Shown: positions 18,750 through 29,075, counted from the stretch's first letter. The stretch is DNA of 64,000 nt from Schlesneria sp. (GCA_028291515.1 JAQGHU010000044.1:62001-126000), one strand, 5' to 3'. Numbers and translations: made by a program. Notes: a model not told the origin generated them from the sequence alone.

Positions 18750-20513
18750 GTGCTACGGACTCATACCTGCGGCGAATTGCGCTCGACTCACGTAGGACAA
18801 GCGGTGACGCTATGCGGCTGGGTCGATACCTACCGAGACTTTGGTGGGCTGGTGTTCATCGATCTGCGCGATCGCTATGGATTGACGCAAGTCGTTTTTA
18901 GCCCTTCATTTGCTGAAATACACGAAATTGCCCGCTCGCTTCGCAATGAGGACGTGATCCGTATCACCGGTGAAGTGGTCGCTCGTCCGGCAGACATGCA
19001 GAATCCTAAGCTGGCCACGGGCGACATCGATGTCCGCGGCCGCCAGTTGGAAGTGCTGAACAAGAGCAAGACGCCACCGTTCTTTCCGACTCAGCCTGAT
19101 CTGCCGAACGAAGAACTGCGGTTGAAGTACCGCTTTGTCGACCTGCGACGCCCCGCCGTTCAGCAGGCGCTGATCCTGCGTCACAAGATGTGCAAGGCGA
19201 CTCGCGACTACTTCGACGAAAGAGACTTCCTGGAAATCGAAACCCCCATGCTGGGCCGCAGCACGCCGGAAGGGGCTCGCGATTACCTGGTCCCCAGCCG
19301 CGTACACGAAGGCTGCTTCTACGCGTTGCCACAGTCGCCCCAGATCTACAAGCAGATCCTGATGGTCGCGGGTTACGACCGGTATTTCCAATTGGCCAAA
19401 TGCTTCCGCGACGAAGACCTGCGAGCCGACCGGCAGCCCGAGTTCACGCAGATCGACGTCGAAATGGCGTTCGTGCAGCAGGAAGATATCCTCAGCACGA
19501 TCGATGGCTTGATGGCTCGTCTGGTGAAGACGCTGCGCGGAGCCGAACTCCCGCTGCCGCTGCTGCGGCTGACTCATCGCGAAGTGATGGAACGGTTCGG
19601 CAACGACAAGCCAGACCTACGGTTCGGCTTGGAACTGACCTGCCTGGGCGACATCGCCAAGGAGTGCGACTTCGGCGTCTTCAAGACGACGATCGCCAAT
19701 GGCGGACGCGTCCGCGGCTTCTGCGTTTCTCAAGCAGCCGACAAGTACAGCCGCAAGCAAATCGACGAACTGACCGCCTTCGTGCAGCAGTACGGAGCCA
19801 AGGGGCTGGCGTTCTTCCGCGTGAAGGATGGAGAACTCGATTCTCCGATCGCGAAGTTCTTCAGTGCTCAGCATCAGCAGGAAATGATCGCACGATTCAA
19901 CGCGAAGCCAGGTGACTTGCTGTTCTGCGTGGCTGACACATTCAAAGTCAGTTGCGCTGCGCTGTCGGCCCTCCGCAACCGATTGGGAAAAGAGCTCGGC
20001 CTGTACGATCCTCAAGAACTGAAGATCGCCTGGGTCCTCGACTTCCCGATGTTCCAATGGAACGACGAAGAGAAGCGCTGGGACGCCGAACATCATCCGT
20101 TCTGTCAGCCGGTCGAAGAGGACATTCCGTTCCTCGAAAGCGATCCCGGCAAGGTGCGAGCTCAATCGTACGACCTCGTCTGCAACGGCTACGAAGCCGC
20201 CAGCGGCAGCGTCCGTATTCATGATCCCGCAGTGCAGCAGAAGATCTTCAACCTGCTTGGCATCAGCAACGAAGACGCCGAAGCTCGATTCGGCTTCCTG
20301 CTCGAAGCCTTGCGTTACGGAGCCCCTCCGCACGCCGGTGTGGCCCTGGGGCTCGACCGCTGGGTAATGCTCTTCCTGGCCTCCGACAACATCCGCGACG
20401 TGATCGCATTCCCGAAGACGCAGAAGGCAGGCGACATGCTGACGGGAGCACCGGCCCCCGTCGACCTGCGGCAATTGCGTGACCTGCATATCAAGGTCGA
20501 TGTTCCCAAATAG
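18750..20513 (+). CDS. aspS: Aspartyl-tRNA synthetase
   Basis: 587 residues, the full length of the bacterial-type enzyme. It starts with the typical [17 protein letters not shown] and the OB-fold anticodon-binding domain; class II motif 2 is [18 protein letters not shown], and motif 3 is in [12 protein letters not shown] near the end, with the bacterial insertion domain between. It charges tRNA-Asp (and, in organisms lacking a separate AsnRS route, possibly tRNA-Asn). The start is GTG at 18750: AAGGA sits 7 nt upstream and the next residues match the family N-terminus. Longer readings upstream are not supported. Confidence 0.95.
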   Translation: MLRTHTCGELRSTHVGQAVTLCGWVDTYRDFGGLVFIDLRDRYGLTQVVFSPSFAEIHEIARSLRNEDVIRITGEVVARPADMQNPKLATGDIDVRGRQLEVLNKSKTPPFFPTQPDLPNEELRLKYRFVDLRRPAVQQALILRHKMCKATRDYFDERDFLEIETPMLGRSTPEGARDYLVPSRVHEGCFYALPQSPQIYKQILMVAGYDRYFQLAKCFRDEDLRADRQPEFTQIDVEMAFVQQEDILSTIDGLMARLVKTLRGAELPLPLLRLTHREVMERFGNDKPDLRFGLELTCLGDIAKECDFGVFKTTIANGGRVRGFCVSQAADKYSRKQIDELTAFVQQYGAKGLAFFRVKDGELDSPIAKFFSAQHQQEMIARFNAKPGDLLFCVADTFKVSCAALSALRNRLGKELGLYDPQELKIAWVLDFPMFQWNDEEKRWDAEHHPFCQPVEEDIPFLESDPGKVRAQSYDLVCNGYEAASGSVRIHDPAVQQKIFNLLGISNEDAEARFGFLLEALRYGAPPHAGVALGLDRWVMLFLASDNIRDVIAFPKTQKAGDMLTGAPAPVDLRQLRDLHIKVDVPK

Positions 20514-20521
20514 GATCCACC

Positions 20522-21937
20522 ATGCACTACGTGCTTCTCTTCGTCATCGCGAGTTTGGGTCACAATGTCCCAACCGACGAAGAGGAGTTCGTCGCCAGCG
20601 CCATTCGTCCCAGCAATGGGGTCGAATGGTGCACGATGACCGTCAAGGTCGTCGACCCAGACGGGCGTGCCATTGAAGGTGCCAGTGTCAAACCATGGGC
20701 TCTTCAGATTGGAAATGGCCACGGCCCTTGGAATGACGAACTTGGTTCGCCGCGAGAGACAGTTAGCGGCCGTGATGGCGAATCGATTGTTGTCTATCCG
20801 AAGGCAACAAATTGGGGTGATGGAAAATTAGAACGCGTGACCAGCGTTTCGATGATCGTGAACCACCCTCAGTTCGTCAGCAGAAATATTCATGTCAATG
20901 TTCCGTCCAGCGAAAAGCCACTCGTTCCCGAGCTTACTCTGAAGCCGGGGGTGCGACTGCGAGTTGCTGGCGTGGAACCTGGCACCGAGAAACCATTGGA
21001 TCATTGCCACTTGTTCATCGAAAACCCCGATGCAGGTGGCCAGGAGTTTGTGCGAGAAGCCGATGGCTGGCTGCAGTCGCCCCCGATCAGTGAAGATCGC
21101 CGCCGGTTTCGCATCATTCACGCCGAGCCAGGCAGGCCACCACGGTTCAGCCAACTTGTAGCCTGGACACCCGACGATCCGGCGTCACGCGAGCAACGCC
21201 TGGAAGTGCGAGCGGGGACACGGGTGCAGGGAAGAATCTCTGATGATGTTGCGCGTCCGATCGAACGGGGGCATGTCGTTGCGTGGTGCGGATCGCCGAT
21301 TCGAAAAGACGATCCGGATCAGGGACGAACACGCCCGATCATGTGGCTGGAGACAGCCGCGATCGAACGTGACGGGACGTTCGTCTTCGAATCGTTACCA
21401 TCTGGATATCTGGCTCAGTTCTATGCCTTCGCAAATGACTCTATTTCTGCGCAACCCACCGATGCGGCCTACGAACTGTGCTGCAAGTGGTTCAATGTCG
21501 AGCCACAGAAACAGTTTGTTTTCCGGTACGGGCAAGTCTTGCGTATAGCGGGAACCAAGTCAGCGTTGACACTCGAAATGGAACCTGCCGGAGAGGTCCG
21601 GGTGAAGTGTCTTGGCCCCGAAGGAAGGCCCGTGCGTGGTGTGACGGTCAGTAGTTGGCCCAATCAATTCGTCGTCGGTGCTGGATCCACAGTCTTTTGC
21701 GATCGACGTTCGAGTCTTAGCCGATTGGGTTCCGTTCCTCCATCATATGATTGGCGAGACACCAGTCCCTACGTTGCGAAAACGGATGCGGAAGGTATGG
21801 CAGTCATCCGCAATTTGCCCACCGGAAATCAGTCGTTTATGGCGAGTAGCGATGTGTGGGTGAGCGATGAGGTGCGTGCCGAAGTCGTCCCCGGAAAGAG
21901 AACTGAATCAGTCATCAAGCTGCGACGTACCCCTTAA
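20522..21937 (+). CDS. Secreted protein of unknown function with carboxypeptidase-regulatory-like repeats
   Basis: 471 residues beginning 8 nt after aspS. A short signal peptide (MHYVLLFVIASLGHN) precedes beta-rich text with repeated phrases such as VKVVDPDGRAIEGASVKPW, VRLRVAGVEPGT, RVQGRISDDVARPIERGHV and VRVKCLGPEGRPVRGVTV. Each of these resembles a carboxypeptidase-regulatory-like (transthyretin-fold) module, three to four in all. No catalytic motif is visible. Proteins like this are abundant in planctomycetes and are probably exported. The close spacing suggests read-through from aspS, but the functions are unlikely to be linked. Confidence 0.75.
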   Translation: MHYVLLFVIASLGHNVPTDEEEFVASAIRPSNGVEWCTMTVKVVDPDGRAIEGASVKPWALQIGNGHGPWNDELGSPRETVSGRDGESIVVYPKATNWGDGKLERVTSVSMIVNHPQFVSRNIHVNVPSSEKPLVPELTLKPGVRLRVAGVEPGTEKPLDHCHLFIENPDAGGQEFVREADGWLQSPPISEDRRRFRIIHAEPGRPPRFSQLVAWTPDDPASREQRLEVRAGTRVQGRISDDVARPIERGHVVAWCGSPIRKDDPDQGRTRPIMWLETAAIERDGTFVFESLPSGYLAQFYAFANDSISAQPTDAAYELCCKWFNVEPQKQFVFRYGQVLRIAGTKSALTLEMEPAGEVRVKCLGPEGRPVRGVTVSSWPNQFVVGAGSTVFCDRRSSLSRLGSVPPSYDWRDTSPYVAKTDAEGMAVIRNLPTGNQSFMASSDVWVSDEVRAEVVPGKRTESVIKLRRTP

Positions 21938-21991
21938 CTCAACGACGTTTCGCCGTATTTGGCGCGAATCTGCATTGTATTGGAGTTTCGA

Positions 21992-23512
21992 TTGAGACAT
22001 CTTGCATTGGTCGCCGCGTGGATGATGTTCGCGGTTGTGCTGCAGGCCGCATCGCCCGACGCGTTCGAAATCCGCGTCCTCGACGAAGAGACCGGTCGCG
22101 GTGTGCCGCTGGTCGAACTCAAGACGGTGCATGACACTTGCTTCTTTACTGATTCCGCGGGGTATGTCGCTGTTCGCGATCCAGAATTGCTGGGTCAGAA
22201 CGTCTTCTTTTCCGTTCGCAGTCATGGCTATGAATTTCCCAAAGACGGTTTTGGGATTCGTGGACGAGCGTTGAAGGTCACGGCGGGCGGTCATGAAACG
22301 TTGAAGATCAAGCGGCTGAATATTGCCGAGCGGCTGTATCGAGTCACTGGCGCTGGGATCTATGCGGACAGTGTTGTGCTGGGGCATGACTCCCCGATTC
22401 AACAGCCGTTGTCGAACGCTCAAGTGATGGGTTCCGACAGCGTCGTGATGACCAGATATCGCGACAAGATTTGTTGGTTCTGGGGTGATACGAATCAGTT
22501 TCGTTATCCGCTGGGGAACTACAACGTGACGGGGGCGACATCAAAGCTCCCCGGCGATGGTGGCCTCGATCCTGCTGTCGGCGTCAACCTCGACTACTTC
22601 AAGGGAGAGGACGGCTTCGCCAAGTCGGTCGCCAAGCTGCCAGGAGACGGTCCGACGTGGATTTTTGGCATTGTCATTCTGAAAGACCAAAGCGGCCGCG
22701 AACGGATGTTCACGGGCTACGAAAAGATTCGCGGCAGCCTGGAGGTTTACGAGCGAGGCATCTGCGAATTCGATGATGACCGCGAAGAGTTTGCGAAGTC
22801 ACTTAGCTTCGCGCCGGACGTGCCGTTGCATCTACATGGACATCCCTTCTTCCACCGTGATGGCGATGTCGACTATGTCTACTTCGGTGACCCCTACCCC
22901 GTGATGCGAGTGAAAGCGACGCCTGAGGCACTGCTGGATCTCAGCCAGTACGAAGGCTTCACCTGTCTGGTTCCCGGAGATCGCAAGAAGTCGGCCAAGG
23001 TCGAACGAGGCTCGGATGGGAAAGTTGCCTGGGGTTGGAAGCGCGACACCGCGGCGATTTCGTTTGGGATCCAAGAGTCACTCCGTAAGCAGCAACAACT
23101 GAAACCGGACGAAGGGTGGTTGAATCTGACAGATGTCGACAGCGGCAAGGTCATCGAAGCACATCGGGGTTCGGTCACCTGGAATCAGCACCGCCAGAAG
23201 TGGATCTTGATCACAACGCAGATTCGCGGGACATCGATGCTTGGTGAAGTTTGGTACGCCGAAGCGGATCGTCCGGAGGGGCCGTGGGTGAAAGCGAAGA
23301 AGATCATGACTCACGACAAGTACAGCTTCTACAATCCCAAGCAGCATCCGCAATTCACGTCGGTCGACGGCCGATACGTGTTCTTCGAAGGGACGTACAC
23401 ACAGTCCTTTTCGGGGAATACCGATCCTACGCCGCGCTATGAATACAACCAGATGATGTATCGGTTGGATCTGGATGATTCACGATTATCGGTCGTTCTT
23501 GGTGCGCCGTGA
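21992..23512 (+). CDS. Secreted protein, possible beta-propeller with N-terminal regulatory-like domain
   Basis: About 506 residues. The TTG start at 21992 has GGAG 6 nt upstream and opens directly into a signal peptide (LRHLALVAAWMMFAVVLQAA); a first ATG at 22022 would cut the signal. Residues to about 90 form a carboxypeptidase-regulatory-like domain (IRVLDEETGRGVPLVELK). The rest has repeated WFWGDTN, HPFFHRDGDVDYVYFGDP, SVTWNQHRQKWILI and GRYVFFEGTY phrases, as seen in five-bladed propeller glycoside hydrolase-like (DUF4185-type) proteins. No catalytic residue can be assigned. Sugar-related binding is an inference only. Confidence 0.7.
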   Translation: MRHLALVAAWMMFAVVLQAASPDAFEIRVLDEETGRGVPLVELKTVHDTCFFTDSAGYVAVRDPELLGQNVFFSVRSHGYEFPKDGFGIRGRALKVTAGGHETLKIKRLNIAERLYRVTGAGIYADSVVLGHDSPIQQPLSNAQVMGSDSVVMTRYRDKICWFWGDTNQFRYPLGNYNVTGATSKLPGDGGLDPAVGVNLDYFKGEDGFAKSVAKLPGDGPTWIFGIVILKDQSGRERMFTGYEKIRGSLEVYERGICEFDDDREEFAKSLSFAPDVPLHLHGHPFFHRDGDVDYVYFGDPYPVMRVKATPEALLDLSQYEGFTCLVPGDRKKSAKVERGSDGKVAWGWKRDTAAISFGIQESLRKQQQLKPDEGWLNLTDVDSGKVIEAHRGSVTWNQHRQKWILITTQIRGTSMLGEVWYAEADRPEGPWVKAKKIMTHDKYSFYNPKQHPQFTSVDGRYVFFEGTYTQSFSGNTDPTPRYEYNQMMYRLDLDDSRLSVVLGAP

Positions 23513-23533
23513 TCATTGGATGCGAGGTGCGTC

Positions 23534-23764
23534 GTGTTACGAGACGGAGATCTGATATTGTGGGTTGGTCGCGCGAGCCACGGTGGTGATTTTCTGCAGT
23601 TGATGCACGTTCCGACGGGTCTCAGTCGCTACCATCCCGGCCCGATGAAGGGTGTCAATCAGACTGAATTGAAGCGGCGCTGGGTAACAGAGATTGAAGC
23701 GGAAATCGTCGATCGTGGTCTGACTCAGTACATCGTTCCGGAGGATCGTCAGAGCCATCAATGA
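23534..23764 (+). CDS. Small protein of unknown function
   Basis: About 76 residues, beginning a few bases after the preceding gene. A GTG at 23534 preceded by gaggtg is the best start; a TTG at 23516 is the alternative. The text reads like a folded small domain (LRDGDLILWVGRASHGGDF, then HPGPMKGVNQTELKRRWVTEIEAEIVDRGL) with a Pro/Gly-rich turn and a C-terminal helix. No family is recognised. Tight spacing suggests co-transcription with the propeller-like gene. Confidence 0.5.
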   Translation: MLRDGDLILWVGRASHGGDFLQLMHVPTGLSRYHPGPMKGVNQTELKRRWVTEIEAEIVDRGLTQYIVPEDRQSHQ

Positions 23765-23972
23765 TCGCACCAATTGCCATGCCCTCGTCGTGATGCTGGT
23801 GATCGCTATTGGTTTTCTCAGCCGTGTTTCTCGCATCGCTATGGGACGCGTGTGACCGAGGGGACGGATGAGAGATCATCGCTGGTGAGAGTCCAGCTGA
23901 TGCGCGGGGCGGTGCCCACGAGGTTAAATTAGGCTTAGGCGCACCGATCCTTTGAAGTCATTCTCAGTCAGT

Positions 23973-25073
23973 TCACGCCGGCTGAAGTATCGGGCTGCCT
24001 TCCAGGATCTCGTGGTACAGCGCGGCTGTTTGATCGATCATCCCTTCGACGCCGAATTCACGTTCCACCAGGTCTCTCGCGGCGCGGCCGATCGTTTGAG
24101 CTCGCACGTGATCGTCGAGCAACTCGGTGATTCGGTCGGCCAGCGCCTGGCTGTTTGAGGGAGGAACCAGCAGACCAGTTTCATTGTCGCGAACGGCGCT
24201 ATAAACGCCGCCCACTCGAGTGGCGATGACTGGCCGGCCCATCGCCATGGCATCCAGCATGATCGTGCCGAGGCCCTGTTGCAGCGAGGGCAGGACGAAG
24301 ACATCCATTGCTGCCAGGGCGTCGTCGAAATCCAGCAGGTTCGGGACGAACGTGACTTTGTTATTGATCCCAAGCTCGCGCGACAATCGGCGCAGGTTGA
24401 TCTCCTCAGGGCCGGCACCCGCGATCAGGAATTCGACTTCACGCCCAGTCGCCAGGACTCGCGCGGCGGCTCCCAGAAAGAAAGGGAATCCTTTGACCGC
24501 TTCGAGCGCGCCTGCGGTGCCGATCACGGGGACTCGGTTCGGGGTGAAGACCTTCAGCGCTTCGCAGGACGCCGATCGATCGACGCCGCTATGAATCGTG
24601 GTGACGAGTTTCTCGGGCAGCTTCGTTCGATGCAGCAAGTCGTCTCGAACGGCATCGCTGACCGCCACGATCCGCTGGCACCAGCGAGTGTCGATACACA
24701 GTCGTTCGTTCGGTTGCAGATAATCGTGAACGGTCAAGATGAACGGACGCTGCAGATGCCTGGCGATCCAACTCCCCTGGCACATCACGCCACGCGACTG
24801 AATGTGAATCAGATCTGGCGGCTCTTGCCAGAGCTGACGTAGCAACAGGCCTCGCACGACGCTGCCCCAAACGGGCCAGTCGAGTTGCGACAGTTCGTTG
24901 ATATGCAACTCGCGGCGGCGTTCGCGATCGATCAAGCGGGCATCGGGGCAGACGACGCTGGTTCGGAAGCCGCGCTGCGGCAGATGTTCGGCCAGTCGCA
25001 GCGTATAAGAACAACTGCCGCGGACGGAAAATCGTCCGGCGATCAGTAACACCGAAGGTTCAACAACCGACAT
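23973..25073 (-). CDS. Glycosyltransferase family 4 (GT-B fold)
   Basis: 366 residues. N-terminal Rossmann half: LLIAGRFSVRGSCSYTLRLAEHL and LIHIQSRGVMCQG. C-terminal nucleotide-sugar half: VIGTAGALEAVKGFPFFLGAA, FLIAGAGPEE, VTFVPNLLDFDDALAAMDVF, then LPSLQQGLGTIMLDAMAMG. In most GT4 enzymes the last phrase carries the EX7E pair; here the positions read Gln and Asp, which is unusual and may alter catalysis or simply be a conservative variant. Fourth gene of the nfeD-floA operon, 33 nt after the Pro-rich membrane protein. The acceptor is unknown. Confidence 0.85.
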   Translation of the reverse strand: MSVVEPSVLLIAGRFSVRGSCSYTLRLAEHLPQRGFRTSVVCPDARLIDRERRRELHINELSQLDWPVWGSVVRGLLLRQLWQEPPDLIHIQSRGVMCQGSWIARHLQRPFILTVHDYLQPNERLCIDTRWCQRIVAVSDAVRDDLLHRTKLPEKLVTTIHSGVDRSASCEALKVFTPNRVPVIGTAGALEAVKGFPFFLGAAARVLATGREVEFLIAGAGPEEINLRRLSRELGINNKVTFVPNLLDFDDALAAMDVFVLPSLQQGLGTIMLDAMAMGRPVIATRVGGVYSAVRDNETGLLVPPSNSQALADRITELLDDHVRAQTIGRAARDLVEREFGVEGMIDQTAALYHEILEGSPILQPA

Positions 25074-25106
25074 ACATTTTACCGCTGGATAAACCAGTGG
25101 TACCTC

Positions 25107-25748
25107 TTACCGCAGGGACTTGGGACGAGATAGAACCTCGTTGAGCAAGATGGCTTGCCGAACTCCCTGCGGGTTGCGTAACGCTTGAATGAGCGGGTGG
25201 ACCGCCTGAACCTGGACAGCGCCCAGAGTTCCGTCCGTTCCAATATCGTTTCGCACGGCATCAGTGATATCTCGCTGAACGGCCGTATCGACATCCTTTT
25301 TGACATTTGCGTCAACAGATTTGGGGCCGATACTACTGCGGCCCCCTTGTCCCATCGCGGTTTGAGCCAGATGCGTCTGCGCCAGGCGATTGCCAGGCCG
25401 ATCGGGCTGTGTGGGACGTTGCTGTGCTGCAGCCGGCCGTTGCGGTTGTGTTTGTTTGGGTTTGTTCGGTCGCTTGTCACCGGCGGGGCGAGTCTGTCGA
25501 GCGGGGACTGGGCGTTTTTTCTCGCGTTCGCGCTCTCGTTCCGGTGCCGGAACGGGTTTCGACGCCTCCAGAAACTGCTCCTGATCAATCGGCTGTTGGG
25601 GGCGAGGACGAGGAGTGACGGGCTTTCCCTTAGGAGTGTTGCCCTGAATCAGATTCACAATCCAGCTGATCACCGAAATGATCAGCACGATTGCCATGAC
25701 GACGCCACCTTCGGCAGCCGCGACGACAGTGATGAAATCGGTGTTCAT
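25107..25748 (-). CDS. Single-pass membrane protein with long Pro/Arg/Gln-rich cytoplasmic region
   Basis: 213 residues from the ATG at 25748; a GTG at 25787 would add 13. One hydrophobic helix (about 17-35) leads into a low-complexity linker with PRPRPQQP, EREREREKK and QRPAAAQQRPTQPDRP, then a more ordered C-terminal 60 residues (KKDVDTAVQRDITDAVRNDI, QALRNPQGVRQAILLNEVL). It sits 38 nt after floA and 33 nt before the glycosyltransferase. Position alone suggests that it works with the flotillin-like FloA in membrane microdomains. No enzymatic motif and no recognised family. Confidence 0.7.
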   Translation of the reverse strand: MNTDFITVVAAAEGGVVMAIVLIISVISWIVNLIQGNTPKGKPVTPRPRPQQPIDQEQFLEASKPVPAPEREREREKKRPVPARQTRPAGDKRPNKPKQTQPQRPAAAQQRPTQPDRPGNRLAQTHLAQTAMGQGGRSSIGPKSVDANVKKDVDTAVQRDITDAVRNDIGTDGTLGAVQVQAVHPLIQALRNPQGVRQAILLNEVLSRPKSLR

Positions 25749-25786
25749 GATCGTGATCTCTGGAATCGAACCAAGTCCGATCGCCA

Positions 25787-26869
25787 CTATTTTCCAACAC
25801 CCGTGCCGGCGATCGCGGATCGCATCTGCGTGTCGGCCTGGACGTTCTTCAATTCATAGTAATCGACCAGTCCTAATGACTGATTGCGGAACGCTTCCGC
25901 GATGGCCACCGGAACCTGGGCTTCGGCGAGCACCACTTCGGCTCGATTCTTCTGCACGTTCGCAACCATTTCCTGTTCGCGAGCGGTAAAGTCGGCTCGG
26001 CGTTGTTCGGCCTTGGCCTGGGCAACTCGCATGTCGGCTTCGGCCTGATCGGCCATCAAGCGAGCCCCAATGTTTTCTCCCACATCAATATCGGCGATAT
26101 CGATCGAGACGATTTCGAAGGCTGTTTGCGCTTCCAACCCTTGATTGAGCACCGTTTCCGAGATCATCTCGGGGTTTTCGAGCACCATTTTGTACGAAGC
26201 TGTTTTGCCGATCGCCTGCACAATCCCTTGGCCGACGCGTGCGATAATTGTTTCCTCTGTCGCCCCGCCGATCAACTGGCGAATGTTTGTACGGACTGTC
26301 ACGCGGGCACGAGATCGCAGCAGAATGCCATCAGCGGCGACGGCGTCGAGCGTACCAGCCCCTTTTTTCGGATCGGGACAGTCGATCACCTTGGGATAGA
26401 CACTGGTACGGACGGCTTCGAGCACATCACGACCAGCGAGATCAATCGCCTGAGCGGTCTGCCAGTCGAGATCAATGTTCGCTCGATGAGCCGCCACGAG
26501 CGAGCGAATGACGTTCGGCACATTTCCACCAGCCAGGTAATGCGATTCAAGGTCTCGTGTCGAGATCGGATAGATCTCTGTCAGTCCTGCCTGAACCGCC
26601 GTGATTTTGGCTCGCACAATCACCGTCGGATTCACACGTCGGATCGACATCAAGACCAGTTGCAGGAACGAGATTCCTGCGTTGGTCATATAGCATTGGA
26701 TCCAGAGTCCGATGTACCTCGCGAAGATCGCAAAGAAGATCAGGACGACAAAGAACAACACGGCGGCAACGCCAATGAGCGCTCCCGTGGGAAGCTGAGC
26801 CAGGATCAGCGAATTCGGCATGGGGAACTCGTCTGCTTTCAGGTAGTCGATAAAAGTTCGGTTCGGCAT
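25787..26869 (-). CDS. floA: Flotillin-like protein FloA (UPF0365/YqfA family)
   Basis: 360 residues. One N-terminal hydrophobic helix (about 28-52) is followed by the FloA signature [22 protein letters not shown], then [43 protein letters not shown] and a charged heptad-rich helix ([20 protein letters not shown]). Flotillins organise functional membrane microdomains and are usually encoded beside an NfeD protein, as here (nfeD starts 0.7 kb upstream). The length exceeds the usual 330 mostly at the N-terminus, so the second ATG at 26821 is a reasonable alternative start. Neither start has a strong ribosome-binding site. Confidence 0.92.
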   Translation of the reverse strand: MPNRTFIDYLKADEFPMPNSLILAQLPTGALIGVAAVLFFVVLIFFAIFARYIGLWIQCYMTNAGISFLQLVLMSIRRVNPTVIVRAKITAVQAGLTEIYPISTRDLESHYLAGGNVPNVIRSLVAAHRANIDLDWQTAQAIDLAGRDVLEAVRTSVYPKVIDCPDPKKGAGTLDAVAADGILLRSRARVTVRTNIRQLIGGATEETIIARVGQGIVQAIGKTASYKMVLENPEMISETVLNQGLEAQTAFEIVSIDIADIDVGENIGARLMADQAEADMRVAQAKAEQRRADFTAREQEMVANVQKNRAEVVLAEAQVPVAIAEAFRNQSLGLVDYYELKNVQADTQMRSAIAGTGVGK

Positions 26870-26994
26870 TCAGCAGGATCACAAGGCGTGCGCCTCGTCG
26901 ATCCCATCACCATCTATCATAGGGGAACGCGTCTCATTTGTGGCGCACTGCTAGTCAGTTTATCCCTGAGATTCGGCGATTGTGCTCGAATTCA

Positions 26995-27606
26995 TTAACC
27001 CTGCGGGATCTCAAAGTCAAGCCGCGACGGAGGTTCTGTCGAGGTGCCGGCATTGACAGCAGGCCGTTCGGCGGGTCGGACCAACAGACGAGTACCGTGG
27101 ACTTCAATCACTTCCACCGACTTTTCGGCGTCGATGATGATCCCTTCCGAAATGGCATGCAGTCGTTCGCCATTGACCACGACCAGTCCACCTGGCGTTA
27201 GTGGCGAGACCGTCTGACCATACTGGCCAATTAATTCTTGCAAGTGTCTGGTTCCGGCAGCGAATGGCGTCAGGTGTTCGGCATCCGGACCTTCGAGCAA
27301 GATCTTCTTCCCCATCGATGTTTTGGGAAGAACATAAAAGGCCGTGCCGAGAGCCGTCGGGACCAGGACCAGGATCGCTCCGCAAAATGCAATGAAGTAA
27401 TTCGGATGAGTCGTTCCCCACGCGCGGTAGGCGAAGACCACCGACATCACTAGCGAGACGAACGTAATGATCCCGAGCAGACCGCCGGATGGAATGAATA
27501 CTTCGGCGACCAGAATGCCAATGCCGGTCAGCAGCAACAAAATCGCAAAGGTGGCGTTCGAGTCCATGACGTTCGGAAGCAACTCTGCAAGATCGGAAAC
27601 CCGCAT
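26995..27606 (-). CDS. nfeD: NfeD-family membrane protein, short form
   Basis: 203 residues. Three hydrophobic helices in the first 110 residues (FAILLLLTGIGILVAEVFIP, IITFVSLVMSVVFAY, NYFIAFCGAILVLVPTAL) are followed by a soluble domain with GQYGQTVSPLTPGGLVVVNG and IIIDAEKSVEVIEVHGTRL, the NfeD OB-fold. It lacks the ClpP-class protease domain of long NfeD proteins. It pairs with FloA downstream (125 bp spacer). The start at 27606 opens an operon of four genes. Confidence 0.88.
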   Translation of the reverse strand: MRVSDLAELLPNVMDSNATFAILLLLTGIGILVAEVFIPSGGLLGIITFVSLVMSVVFAYRAWGTTHPNYFIAFCGAILVLVPTALGTAFYVLPKTSMGKKILLEGPDAEHLTPFAAGTRHLQELIGQYGQTVSPLTPGGLVVVNGERLHAISEGIIIDAEKSVEVIEVHGTRLLVRPAERPAVNAGTSTEPPSRLDFEIPQG

Positions 27607-27693
27607 CGCGACACGCGTATCACGGTACGTCGTAGTTTAGCCGACACAAAGGCGGAGACAACTGCGGAACGCGACTTGGGTTTGTATGGCAGG

Positions 27694-27780
27694 TTAAAAT
27701 TAAGACACAGAGACAGGAAGGGCGCAGAGAAGAACTCTGTTTTCTCCGTGCCCTTCCTGTCTCTGCGTTTCAATTTTAAC
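27694..27780. repeat. Large palindromic intergenic repeat ('acacagagacaggaaggg' family)
   Basis: Two arms of about 38 nt (ttaaaattaagac... and its near-complement ...gtttcaattttaa) surround an 8-10 nt loop. The arms read acagagacaggaagggc and gcccttcctgtctctg. It would fold into a long hairpin and lies between the convergent-side ends of the Gfo/Idh and nfeD genes. A related family is found at 29076-29251 and 55833-55928. Confidence 0.85.
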
Positions 27781-27802
27781 CCCATGAGTTTCGGGATCTC
27801 GT

Positions 27803-29038
27803 CTAACTCTTAACAGGAGGAGCGAACTGATCGGCCCAGCGTGCCGCTCCGTTGTGTCGCATCGCCATGTTCGCCAGATGAGCCGCCGATGCAGCGGAAA
27901 CACCGGCTTCAATCGGGGCAGTCGGTTGCTTGCGACTGCGCAGGCAATCGACCCAGTTGGTCAGATGGACCATTTCTCCGTCGGGCTTGTCGTAGAAGTC
28001 GGCTCCGCGTGGTCCTGTGCCGAGAATTAACTCAGAGGCCGGCACCTTCGACTTGCGCTCGGGGATCACCATGTACCCACCGCGGTCGACATGGATCGAC
28101 GCTTCGGTTCCCTGGAATTCGATCCGCGCTCCATTGCGAGCGTTCGAGAACATCCCTTCGAAATGCATCTGGATGTTGCCGGGATACTTCAGCAGCGTCT
28201 GCACGGCATCAGGCGTTTCCCAGATCCCTTCGCTGTTGATGTGCTGGCCGATGCTGACCGCTTCGTCGGGATGATCGACATTCAGCACCCAATGGGCGAC
28301 ATCAATCCAGTGGACCATCAGATCGGTGAAGATCCCGCCCCCGAAGTCCCAGAACCAGCGCCAGTTGAGCATGCGATAGGCATCAAACGGTTGGTTCTTC
28401 GCATTCCCCACGAACATTTTCCAGTCGACGTGATCGAAGTCGAGCATCGGGACAATCTTCTTGAAGCGATCCTGGTTGCGGTTCCAACTCATGTGAACTC
28501 GCACGATCTTGCCGATGTGTCCCCCCTGAATCAGATCGCGCGCGGCGACGATATGCGGCATCGATCGCTGCTGCATGCCGACTTGAACGATCCGCTGATA
28601 CTTCTTCGAAGCTTCCAGCAGCATCGGCCCTTCAGTGATGTCGTGCGTCACGGGCTTCTCGACATAGACATCTTTGCCGGCGGCACAAGCGGCAACGGTC
28701 AGCGGGGCATGCCAGTGATCCGGAGTCCCGATGACCACCGCGTCGATGCTCTTGTCGTCGAGAACCTTTTGCCAGTCCTTGGAGATCGTCGCTTTGGCAT
28801 CGGCTAGTGGCTTGGCGAGTCCAATCGGGTGATCCCAGACATCGCACAGAGTCGTGATCTTCACCCCGGGAATCAGGCGCAGCGATTCCATCAGTTTGCG
28901 ACAGCGACCGCCGACACCAATGCACGCAATGCTGATCTCGTCATTCGCGGCGAAGGCGCTCGTCGGAGAGAGCAGGGCGGATGATGCTGCTAACAGACAT
29001 GCGGCTTGCAGGAATTCGCGGCGAGTCGGATCGATCAT
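27803..29038 (-). CDS. Tat-exported Gfo/Idh/MocA family oxidoreductase
   Basis: 411 residues. The N-terminus RREFLQAACLLAASSALLSP is a twin-arginine signal. Then IACIGVGGRCRKL gives the NAD(P)-binding turn and DVYVEKPVTHDITEG the family EKP motif, with a conserved C-terminal region (WRWFWDFGGGIFTDLMVHWID). Exported Gfo/Idh proteins are typical of planctomycetes and probably act on sugars or sugar acids at the cell exterior with the cofactor folded in before export. The substrate is not predictable. Transcribed alone. Confidence 0.9.
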   Translation of the reverse strand: MIDPTRREFLQAACLLAASSALLSPTSAFAANDEISIACIGVGGRCRKLMESLRLIPGVKITTLCDVWDHPIGLAKPLADAKATISKDWQKVLDDKSIDAVVIGTPDHWHAPLTVAACAAGKDVYVEKPVTHDITEGPMLLEASKKYQRIVQVGMQQRSMPHIVAARDLIQGGHIGKIVRVHMSWNRNQDRFKKIVPMLDFDHVDWKMFVGNAKNQPFDAYRMLNWRWFWDFGGGIFTDLMVHWIDVAHWVLNVDHPDEAVSIGQHINSEGIWETPDAVQTLLKYPGNIQMHFEGMFSNARNGARIEFQGTEASIHVDRGGYMVIPERKSKVPASELILGTGPRGADFYDKPDGEMVHLTNWVDCLRSRKQPTAPIEAGVSAASAAHLANMAMRHNGAARWADQFAPPVKS

Positions 29039-29075
29039 GGTGATGTCTCTTGATGTGATGTCGGGAAGAAAGAGA

